Source of the DNA: JASGDB01 sp049841315
Lineage (GTDB): Bacteria > Bacteroidota > Bacteroidia > Flavobacteriales > Weeksellaceae
Reading direction: 5' to 3'
Assembly (NCBI GenBank): GCA_049841315.1
Contig: JASGDB010000045.1
Coordinates: 1 to 23,981, forward strand
Length of the DNA: 23,981 bases
Shown: piece by piece, positions 15,789-21,831 of the stretch
Position numbering within the stretch: the stretch's first letter is position 1
Layout of the letters: the number at the start of each line of letters is the position of its first letter
Notes under the pieces: generated by a model
What the model was told of the DNA's origin: nothing
The model's input: only the letters and a program-made list of their open reading frames with translations
Databases searched by the model: none
Made by a program: the position numbers and the translations under genes

Positions 15789-16952
15789 TTATTGATTTTC
15801 GATGATTTGTTTTGTACTGTCCCAACTTAAAATCTGCGCTTCTTTGCGGAGTTTATTTTCATTTCCGCCGTAGATTAAATACGGAACGCTGTCGTTATTC
15901 AGTTTTTTATAAAAATTCAGTCCTTTAAAAAAATCTGAATTTATCGTTGTTGAAGATTTTATTTCCACACTTTTTATGGAGTTGTGTTCGTCCAAAAGGC
16001 AATCCACCTCATTTCCTGTATTGTCGCGCCAAAAGAAAAACGGAGGATTTTCCGCCTTGTTGTAATAATTTTTTGCAATATCGGAGATAATCATATTTTC
16101 AAAAAGAGCACCTTTTGCCCAATGCAGATTCAGGTCTTCTTTGTTTTTAATTCCTAAAAGACTGCACGCCAAACCTGTATCGTAGAAATAAAATTTTGAA
16201 GTTTTCACCAATCGTTTGGAAAAATTTTGATGATGCGGTTGCAGGAAAAACACTACAAAACTGGTTTCCAAAATATAAAACCACGATTTTACCGTTTTCA
16301 AATCCACACCAAGTTCGATAGCAAAACTACTGAAATTCAGTAACTGACCGATTCTTCCGGCGGCAAGACGCATGAATTTTTGAAACAAAAACAGATTGGA
16401 AATATTGATAATCTGCCTCAAATCACGCTCTGCATACGTTTGAATATAGGAAGGATAAAAGAAATTCGGCTCTATGTCTTTATCGTAAATCCGCGGATAA
16501 AATCCTTTGAAAAGAAAATCCTCATAATCCGGATTTTGATAATCCGAATTTTGCAATTCCGAAATGCTTAACGGTAGCAAATGCGTAATGAAAACTCTTC
16601 CCGCCAGGCTTTGTGAAATTTTAGCGGAAAGCAGAAAATTCTGCGAACCGGTGAGGATAAATTCTCCGGTTTTTCCCCGTTCATCACTAATGGTTTGGAT
16701 ATAAGAAAACAATTCCGGAAAGATTTGTACCTCATCTATTATCAGTCCTTTTTTATGACGGGAAAGAAAAATTCTCGGGTCGGATTTTGCATCGGCAAGT
16801 GTGTCCGGATTTTCAAGATTGACGTAATCATAATCAGGAAAAGCAGTTTTTGCAGCAGTGGTTTTTCCCGATTGGCGAGGTCCGGAAATAGAAATAATGG
16901 GCATTTTGGTTGCCATTAATTGTATTTTTTCTATTATTTCTCTCCGAATCAT
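15789..16952 (-). CDS. AAA_14 / DUF4143 ATPase
   Basis: A 387-residue ATPase of the AAA_14 plus DUF4143 type, common in bacteria and archaea but without a settled role. The Walker A motif is GPRQSGKTT (residues 24-32), Walker B is LIIDEVQ (about 69-75), and a sensor-like strand FILTGSQNFLL follows at 98-108. The C-terminal DUF4143 part includes KFYFYDTGLACSLLG, and FFWRDNTGNEVDCLL followed by VEIKSS, which resembles a PD-(D/E)xK nuclease-like core (D-xxx-ExK). It has no evident link to sugar metabolism. Its own -7 box is 4 nt before the ATG, and it is only 2 nt ahead of the GT2 gene. It includes a 15-bp in-frame tandem duplication and reads AT-richer than the glycan genes, so it may have been inserted. 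Confidence 0.9.
   Translation of the reverse strand: MIRREIIEKIQLMATKMPIISISGPRQSGKTTAAKTAFPDYDYVNLENPDTLADAKSDPRIFLSRHKKGLIIDEVQIFPELFSYIQTISDERGKTGEFILTGSQNFLLSAKISQSLAGRVFITHLLPLSISELQNSDYQNPDYEDFLFKGFYPRIYDKDIEPNFFYPSYIQTYAERDLRQIINISNLFLFQKFMRLAAGRIGQLLNFSSFAIELGVDLKTVKSWFYILETSFVVFFLQPHHQNFSKRLVKTSKFYFYDTGLACSLLGIKNKEDLNLHWAKGALFENMIISDIAKNYYNKAENPPFFFWRDNTGNEVDCLLDEHNSIKSVEIKSSTTINSDFFKGLNFYKKLNNDSVPYLIYGGNENKLRKEAQILSWDSTKQIIENQ
16524..16553. repeat. 15-bp in-frame tandem duplication inside the ATPase gene
   Basis: ATAATCCGGATTTTG (16524-16538) is followed directly by ATAATCCGAATTTTG (16539-16553), one mismatch. It encodes the repeated peptide QNSDY-QNPDY in the linker between the ATPase core and the DUF4143 part. 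Confidence 0.75.
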
Positions 16953-16956
16953 AAGG

Positions 16957-16964
16957 CAAATATA
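16957..16964 (-). promoter_or_regulatory. -7 element of the AAA_14 ATPase, abutting the start codon
   Basis: TATATTTG on the minus strand (16964-16957) is an exact consensus match, followed by CCTT and the ATG at 16952. The arrangement TTTGCCTTATG is identical to that at xrtF. It probably gives a leaderless or nearly leaderless transcript and may also drive the downstream glycan genes. Confidence 0.5.
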
Positions 16965-17019
16965 AATATTTTTACAAATATGGAGTGTGATTCCAGATTT
17001 GTAAGAAATGTTTTAATTA

Positions 17020-17583
17020 TTAATGCGGAATTATTTTATGCTCCTGTTTGTTGACAATAACAGAATTCGCCGGAACATCCTTGTGAATCACGCATCCTGC
17101 ACCGAGAATGACGTTGTCGCCAATGGTTACGTCTTTCAGAATCGTTACGTTTGCTCCTGTCCATACATTGTTTCCCATTTTCACTTTCCCGATGTTGAAG
17201 TCGGTTTTTGAAACGGAAAAAGGTTCTTTTGTATACTGATGATTATGGTCGAAAATTTTCATTCCCTCTCCAAGAATACAATTTTCACCGATTTCGATTT
17301 CTCCGAGACAAGAGATTGTCGCCCTTGTGATATACGTGTTATCGCCGATTTTCAGGTGGGCGTTTTGCTTTACGGTGATGTAATTGGACTGGTTAATCAT
17401 CACATTTTTTCCGATAGAAAATTTTGCAGACGGAGCAATATCCAGAAAATTATTAGAGCCGATTTTAAAATCGGAGGAAACGGAACTTCCGGATGTGAAA
17501 AACTGTTTCCGCTGATGTGCATTAATAAATGAATGACAATAATTTCTCAGTTTTAAAAAAAGTAATCCTATTTTTTCTTTCAT
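17020..17583 (-). CDS. Hexapeptide-repeat acyltransferase, maltose/galactoside O-acetyltransferase-like
   Basis: A 187-residue left-handed beta-helix acyltransferase. Hexapeptide turns run from about residue 38 to 170 (FKIGSNNFLDIA, FSIGKNVMINQ, LKIGDNTYI, IEIGENCILGEG, VTIGDNVILGAGCVI). The insertion KIFDHNHQYTKEP (109-121) carries the likely catalytic histidine, as in DapH/WcaF-type sugar acetyltransferases. It differs clearly from the acyltransferase at 10990-11553, so the two probably modify different positions or sugars. It is separated from the ATPase gene by 67 bp and is divergent from the GT2 at 17657; a promoter box lies at 17602-17609. Confidence 0.9.
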   Translation of the reverse strand: MKEKIGLLFLKLRNYCHSFINAHQRKQFFTSGSSVSSDFKIGSNNFLDIAPSAKFSIGKNVMINQSNYITVKQNAHLKIGDNTYITRATISCLGEIEIGENCILGEGMKIFDHNHQYTKEPFSVSKTDFNIGKVKMGNNVWTGANVTILKDVTIGDNVILGAGCVIHKDVPANSVIVNKQEHKIIPH

Positions 17584-17601
17584 CAGATTGGGATTTTACG
17601 G

Positions 17602-17638
17602 CAAAGATAAGCCTTTCATGATTAAATCTGTATTTTTG
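17602..17638. promoter_or_regulatory. Divergent promoter pair between acyltransferase and GT2
   Basis: On the minus strand TATCTTTG (17609-17602) lies 18 nt before the acyltransferase ATG at 17583. On the plus strand TATTTTTG (17631-17638) lies 18 nt before the GT2 ATG at 17657. Both are exact TAnnTTTG matches; no TTG element is seen at the usual distance for either. Confidence 0.5.
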
Positions 17639-17656
17639 CACAAAATTAGAAATGCA

Positions 17657-18658
17657 ATGAAAAACCCTTTGGTAACGATTTCAGTTCCTGTTTTTAAATG
17701 TGAGGATTTTATAGAAAAAACACTTAATTCCATTCTAAAACAAACGTATCCGAATTTTGAAGTCATTCTTGTCAATGACAAAACACCGGATAATAGTGCG
17801 GAAATTGCCGAAAAGTTTATTGCGAAACACCATCTTGAGAACAGTTGGGTAATTGCAGAACTTGAAACCAATTCCGGACTTTCTGTCGTACGAAACAAAG
17901 GTATAGAACTGGCAAAAGGAAAATATATTTTCTTTGTGGACAGCGACGATGAAATACTTCCCGATGCGATAGAAAACCTTGTCGCGCTTGCGGAATCGGA
18001 AAACGCCGAACTTACTATGGGAGAAGTAGAAGGCATCAGGCTTCCTGAGGAGGAAAAAGTGGATATCTTCCCTATCACAGCGAAAGAGAATGTGCTGAAA
18101 GGAAATACAGCAATTTTAAAAGCGTTTGTACGAGGAAAATTTGCCGTTTCCTCCTGGAATAAACTGATTAGAACCGATTTTTTAAGAAAAAACAATCTTC
18201 TTTTCACTCAGGGTCTTTATGCGCAGGATTCGCTTCACACCTTTGAAATGGCGATTTATCTGGATTCCGTCGCTTTTCTGAGAAAGAAAACGTATCGCTA
18301 TTTTCTTCATCAAAATTCGGTAATTCATAACCGCAAAAAAATTCATTTCGACAACTGGATTACGATTGCACAAAAAATCAACGGCTGTCTTCTGAAAGAA
18401 AAAAACAGTGAAAGGAAAGTGTTTATCATGGAATATCTTATCAATTTCAAATCCATGACTTTGCAGATGAACTGGAAGGCACAAAAAAATGAAGAGCTCT
18501 GGAAACGCAGTTATAAAGCCTATTCCCAACTGAAAGGGCTTTCCTTTTCCGATTATTTTTCCTCAGACTATTCCGCCGATTTGAAAAAGAAAAATCTCTT
18601 TGTTTCGCTTCCTGTCAATATCGGATTTCAATTTTTTAAATGGAGATACGAGCGGTAA
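17657..18658 (+). CDS. GT2-family glycosyltransferase
   Basis: A 333-residue inverting glycosyltransferase. ISVPVFKCEDFIEKTLNS (residues 8-25) and VILVNDKTPDNSAEIAEKF (36-54) form the donor-binding start, and FFVDSDDEI (92-100) provides the DxD metal site (Asp95, Asp97). The usual catalytic E-D pair appears as Gln-Asp in GLYAQDSLHTFEM, a possible departure worth noting. The start at 17657 is chosen because the -7 box at 17631-17638 lies inside the longer possible frames (17588, 17618). It is transcribed away from the main glycan cluster but probably belongs to the same pathway. Confidence 0.92.
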   Translation: MKNPLVTISVPVFKCEDFIEKTLNSILKQTYPNFEVILVNDKTPDNSAEIAEKFIAKHHLENSWVIAELETNSGLSVVRNKGIELAKGKYIFFVDSDDEILPDAIENLVALAESENAELTMGEVEGIRLPEEEKVDIFPITAKENVLKGNTAILKAFVRGKFAVSSWNKLIRTDFLRKNNLLFTQGLYAQDSLHTFEMAIYLDSVAFLRKKTYRYFLHQNSVIHNRKKIHFDNWITIAQKINGCLLKEKNSERKVFIMEYLINFKSMTLQMNWKAQKNEELWKRSYKAYSQLKGLSFSDYFSSDYSADLKKKNLFVSLPVNIGFQFFKWRYER

Positions 18659-18700
18659 TTTTGAGTTTTTGTAATTTCAACGACGTAAAAAACACCAATT

Positions 18701-19399
18701 ATGATACAAAATATTCCTCTCGAAAGAGTCTTATTTCTGGATATAGAAACCGTTCCGCAGTACGGAAATTGGGAAGATGTTTCGGAAACCGAGCAGAAAT
18801 TGTGGGACAAAAAAACGCTGAAACAGAGAAATGAAGACATTTCAGCCGGAGATTTTTATCAGGAAAGAGGCGGAATTATGGCAGAGTTCGGGAAAATCAT
18901 CTGTATTTCCATCGGAATGCTCGAAAAAAACGAAACTCTGAAAATCAAAAGTTTTTCCGGTGATGATGAGAAAAAACTGCTTCAGGAATTCGGCGAACTC
19001 TTTAATTCTCCCAAACTTCGCGATGTCATTCTCTGCGCCCACAACGGAAAGGAATTTGATTTCCCGTGGATTGCAAGGCGTTTTCTGATAAACGGAATGC
19101 GGCCTCCTGCTCCTTTTCAAATGTTCGGAAAAAAACCGTGGGAAATTCCGCATATCGACACCATGGAATTATGGAAATTCGGGGATTACAAAAGTTATGT
19201 ATCGCTGGAATTATTGTCGCACGTTTTCGGAATTCCCACTCCAAAAGACGATATCGACGGTTCTATGGTTTCATCTATATATTACAAAGAAAAAAATTTA
19301 TTTAGAATCGTTCAATATTGTGAAAAAGATGTCTTAACTTTGGCTAATATTTTCCGCAGAATGCGCCAGGAAGACCTTTTGAAACGATTTGAAAACTAA
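18701..19399 (+). CDS. PolB-like 3'-5' exonuclease domain protein
   Basis: A 232-residue stand-alone DnaQ-fold exonuclease related to the proofreading domain of family B DNA polymerases. The three exonuclease motifs are visible: Exo I with Asp14 and Glu16 in FLDIETVP, Exo II with Asn115 and Asp120 in HNGKEFDFPWIARR, and Exo III with Tyr206 and Asp210 in YCEKDVLTL. It would remove 3' nucleotides from DNA or RNA in the cytoplasm with two metal ions. No polymerase domain or polymerase gene is near. It starts 42 nt after the GT2 stop, with no clear promoter box of its own, so it may be read through from that gene. Confidence 0.9.
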   Translation: MIQNIPLERVLFLDIETVPQYGNWEDVSETEQKLWDKKTLKQRNEDISAGDFYQERGGIMAEFGKIICISIGMLEKNETLKIKSFSGDDEKKLLQEFGELFNSPKLRDVILCAHNGKEFDFPWIARRFLINGMRPPAPFQMFGKKPWEIPHIDTMELWKFGDYKSYVSLELLSHVFGIPTPKDDIDGSMVSSIYYKEKNLFRIVQYCEKDVLTLANIFRRMRQEDLLKRFEN

Positions 19400-19408
19400 A
19401 TATCTTTG
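19379..19408 (+). promoter_or_regulatory. Putative promoter of the DUF59 gene
   Basis: TTG at 19379-19381, a 19-nt spacer and TATCTTTG at 19401-19408, an exact match to the Bacteroidetes consensus in both sequence and spacing. It overlaps the last codons of the exonuclease gene and the first bases of the long hairpin at 19405-19447. Confidence 0.5.
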
Positions 19409-19447
19409 AATTTTGATATTTTTAAATTTCAAATATCGAATTTCAAA
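19405..19447. repeat. Long AT-rich inverted repeat between exonuclease and DUF59 gene
   Basis: The arms at 19405-19421 and 19431-19447 pair over 17 positions with one mismatch and one G-T wobble, around a 9-nt loop. There is no T-run directly behind the right arm. It starts inside the -7 box, so it may be an operator, a leader hairpin of the DUF59 mRNA, or the end of the exonuclease mRNA. Confidence 0.65.
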
Positions 19448-19461
19448 TCTCAAATTAAGTA

Positions 19462-19788
19462 ATGAAATACACGGACGAAAAGATTGCCGAAATCGGCGAA
19501 GACATTATTAAAACATTAAAAACCGTTTACGACCCGGAAATTCCGGTGGATATTTACGAGCTGGGACTGGTTTATGATGTTCAGATTTCTGATGAAGGTG
19601 CGGTGAAAGTGGTAATGACTTTGACTACGCCGAACTGTCCCGTTGCCGAATCTCTCCCCGCCGAAGTCCGGGAAAAAGTAAATTCCGTGGAAGGTGTAAA
19701 CGAAGTCGATTTGGAACTCACTTTCGAGCCGAGCTGGCATAAAGACATGATGAGCGAGGAAGCCAAATTCGAACTGGGAATGTTGTAA
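19462..19788 (+). CDS. DUF59/MIP18-family Fe-S assembly protein (SufT-like)
   Basis: A 108-residue single-domain protein that assists iron-sulfur cluster delivery or maturation. The family signature VYDPEIPVDIYELGLVYDV is at residues 22-40 and the conserved reactive cysteine is Cys59 in TLTTPNCPVAESLP. The C-terminal LTFEPSWHKDMMSEEAK is typical of the SUF-associated branch, with the Trp-His near the end. In many Bacteroidetes a gene of this type lies in the suf operon; here no suf gene is adjacent. It has its own promoter box and is followed by hairpins and a terminator. Confidence 0.92.
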   Translation: MKYTDEKIAEIGEDIIKTLKTVYDPEIPVDIYELGLVYDVQISDEGAVKVVMTLTTPNCPVAESLPAEVREKVNSVEGVNEVDLELTFEPSWHKDMMSEEAKFELGML

Positions 19789-19812
19789 GTTTCAGAAAAC
19801 AATAGGATATTC

Positions 19813-19852
19813 AACCCTTTTCAGGGTTTGGAAATCGAACCCTGAAAGGGTT
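19813..19852. repeat. Nested palindromic element (TTTCA-loop hairpin pair)
   Basis: AACCCTTTTCAGGGTT (19813-19828) and AACCCTGAAAGGGTT (19838-19852) are each small hairpins with a 5-bp stem, and together they are inverted copies of each other apart from one extra T. The strand can therefore fold as two small hairpins or one long one. Other TTTCA-loop hairpins lie at 21582-21628. No T-run follows, so simple termination is unlikely. Confidence 0.7.
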
Positions 19853-19884
19853 CAGTTTATTCACATTTTTATCAAAAGACCATT

Positions 19885-19920
19885 AAACCTCATAGGTTTC
19901 GAAAACCTATGAGGTTTTTT
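19885..19920. terminator. Strong terminator, 15-bp stem, before guaB
   Basis: AAACCTCATAGGTTT (19885-19899) pairs perfectly with AAACCTATGAGGTTT (19903-19917) around a CGA loop, followed by more T up to 19920. Each arm is itself a partial palindrome. It closes the DUF59 transcription unit. The 245-bp gap 19789-20033 contains nothing else except a degenerate half-copy (AACCTCTGAAAG, 19922-19933) and the guaB promoter. Confidence 0.8.
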
Positions 19921-20011
19921 GAACCTCTGAAAGTTTTTTTGTTATTACAGTTCTTATTTTAATTTTTTGTGAATAAAGCAGATGGAATTTTCAACTTTCA
20001 CCAAAAAACTT

Positions 20012-20019
20012 TAATTTTG
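20012..20019 (+). promoter_or_regulatory. -7 promoter element of guaB
   Basis: TAATTTTG is an exact TAnnTTTG match, 14 nt before the ATG at 20034. No TTG lies at the expected distance upstream. Confidence 0.5.
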
Positions 20020-20033
20020 CAAAGAAAGTAAAG

Positions 20034-21494
20034 ATGTCTATTCACAACAAAATCGCAGAGCAAGCCGTTACTTTCGATGATGTGCTCTTAATTCCGTCCT
20101 ATTCGGAAATTCTGCCTAATCAGGTTTCTTTAAAATCCAGATTAACCGATAAAATCACCCTAAACGTTCCGATTGTATCCGCAGCAATGGACACCGTTAC
20201 AGAAGCCGACCTCGCGATTGCACTGGCAAGAGTGGGCGGATTGGGATTCATCCATAAAAATATGCCTATTGAGGAGCAGGCAGCGCAGGTGAACAAAGTA
20301 AAACGCTCCGAAAACGGGATGATTGCCGACCCCATAACCCTTTCCAAAGACCATACGCTGGGAGAAGCGAAAGAGCTGATGTCCCGATTTAAAATTTCAG
20401 GACTTCCTGTAGTGGATGCTGAAAATACCTTAATCGGAATCATCACCAACCGAGATGTGAAATATCAGGAAAACCTCTCCATGAAAGTGGAAGAGCTGAT
20501 GACTAAAGAAAATCTCGTAACATCCGATAAACATACAACGCTGGAAACCGCAAAGGAAATTCTTCTCCGAAGCCGTGTGGAGAAACTCCCTATTGTGGAT
20601 GAAAATTACAAACTTGTCGGGCTGATTACCATTAAAGACATCGACAACCAGCTGGAATATCCGAACGCCAACAAAGATGCCGACGGTCGCCTGATTGTAG
20701 GCGCAGGAGTTGGTGTAGGCGCAGATACAATGGAAAGAATTGCCGCATTGGTGGAAGCCGGAGCCGATATTATCGCCATTGATTCCGCACATGGGCACTC
20801 CAAAGGAGTGATGGATAAGATAAAAGAAATCCGCAATGCCTTTCCGAATCTCGATTTGGTAGGAGGAAATATCGTAACCGCCGAAGCCGCAAAAGATTTA
20901 ATTGATGCCGGCGCCAATGTGCTGAAAGTAGGCGTAGGGCCCGGCTCTATCTGCACCACCCGTGTGGTTGCCGGAGTGGGAGTTCCGCAGCTTTCTGCGA
21001 TTTATAATGTGTACGAATATGCGAAAACCCGCAATGTCTCGGTGATTGCGGACGGCGGGGTTAAACTTTCCGGAGATATTGTAAAAGCGATTGCTTCCGG
21101 TGCGAATGCCGTGATGCTCGGTTCTCTTTTTGCCGGAACAGAGGAAGCTCCGGGTGAGGAAATTATTTTTCAGGGAAGAAAATTCAAGTCCTACCAGGGA
21201 ATGGGAAGCCTTTCCGCAATGAAAAGAGGAGGAAAAGAAAGATACTTTCAGAGTGAAGCCAAAAAATTCGTTCCCGAGGGAATCGAAGGAAGAGTTCCGT
21301 ACAAGGGAAAACTGGAAGATGTGGTTTTTCAGCTTACCGGAGGCATCCGTGCCGGAATGGGATACTGCGGAACGCCGGACATTACAACGCTTCAGCATGA
21401 AGGAAAAATGGTGCAGATTACAGGAAGCGGACTGAAAGAATCACATCCGCACGATGTGATTATCACGCAGGAAGCTCCGAATTATTCGTTGTAA
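20034..21494 (+). CDS. guaB: Inosine-5'-monophosphate dehydrogenase
   Basis: Oxidises IMP to XMP with NAD, the committed step of guanine nucleotide synthesis; a cytoplasmic tetramer. The 486-residue length is normal. The N-terminal TFDDVLLIPSYSEILP (residues 13-28) opens the TIM barrel; two CBS domains lie at about 97-145 and 155-205; the catalytic loop GVGPGSICTTRVVAGVG has Cys307; and the mobile flap follows MGSLSAMKRGGKERYF, with the Arg flap region later (EGIEGRVPYKG). CBS domains usually bind adenine or guanine nucleotides for allosteric control. It is transcribed alone and followed by a short hairpin. No guaA is adjacent. Confidence 0.97.
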   Translation: MSIHNKIAEQAVTFDDVLLIPSYSEILPNQVSLKSRLTDKITLNVPIVSAAMDTVTEADLAIALARVGGLGFIHKNMPIEEQAAQVNKVKRSENGMIADPITLSKDHTLGEAKELMSRFKISGLPVVDAENTLIGIITNRDVKYQENLSMKVEELMTKENLVTSDKHTTLETAKEILLRSRVEKLPIVDENYKLVGLITIKDIDNQLEYPNANKDADGRLIVGAGVGVGADTMERIAALVEAGADIIAIDSAHGHSKGVMDKIKEIRNAFPNLDLVGGNIVTAEAAKDLIDAGANVLKVGVGPGSICTTRVVAGVGVPQLSAIYNVYEYAKTRNVSVIADGGVKLSGDIVKAIASGANAVMLGSLFAGTEEAPGEEIIFQGRKFKSYQGMGSLSAMKRGGKERYFQSEAKKFVPEGIEGRVPYKGKLEDVVFQLTGGIRAGMGYCGTPDITTLQHEGKMVQITGSGLKESHPHDVIITQEAPNYSL

Positions 21495-21505
21495 TTTATA
21501 AAATG

Positions 21506-21523
21506 CCCCGAATTTATTCGGGG
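21506..21523 (+). terminator. Terminator hairpin after guaB
   Basis: CCCCGAA (21506-21512) pairs with TTCGGGG (21517-21523) around a TTTA loop, 11 nt after the stop codon. Only TTATT follows, so the T-tract is weak. Confidence 0.65.
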
Positions 21524-21540
21524 TTATTGCATCTAAAAAA

Positions 21541-21780
21541 ATGAACATTTAAAATGGTTCAACAAATTGGTTTTTCTTTTGCCACGCGTTTCACACGTGG
21601 TTATTGATGTTGAAGCCTTTCAGGCTTCTGTTACTGCTATCCCGGCAACTGCTCCATCAGCCTTTTGTGTTTATATATTATGATATATTTTTGACTACAA
21701 AAGACGTTGCCTAAGTTTCAGCAACGTTTTTCATTGGTTTCCCCGGACTTTATTCCAAAACGCTCCCTTATTTTCCGCTA
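21541..21780. other. Gap after guaB: hairpin repeats and an unassigned terminator
   Basis: The whole gap between guaB and the M1 peptidase is 337 bp (21495-21831) and I see no plausible protein gene in it. It holds CCACGCGTTTCACACGTGG (21582-21600) and GAAGCCTTTCAGGCTTC (21612-21628), both hairpins with a TTTCA loop, then about 75 bp without clear structure. A terminator-like hairpin follows, with ACGTTGC (21704-21710) pairing with GCAACGT (21721-21727) and a TTTTT tail to 21731. That hairpin follows no gene, so a short untranslated RNA or a decayed gene end is possible. Confidence 0.5.
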
Positions 21781-21808
21781 TTGGTTTTTACAAAAATCCT
21801 TAACTTTC
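21781..21808 (+). promoter_or_regulatory. Putative promoter of the M1 peptidase
   Basis: TTG at 21781-21783, a 17-nt spacer and TAACTTTC at 21801-21808, which differs from TAnnTTTG only in the last base. It lies 23 nt before the ATG at 21832. Confidence 0.4.
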
Positions 21809-21831
21809 GGGCTTCAAAAAAATCATAAATA

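Noticed and set aside
10990..17583. Complete capsule or O-antigen locus
   Set aside because: No flippase, polymerase, ABC exporter, priming transferase or nucleotide-sugar synthesis gene is present.
20120..21398. Several long open frames on the minus strand across guaB
   Set aside because: All lie against a well-conserved guaB with intact motifs, and none has a recognisable product.
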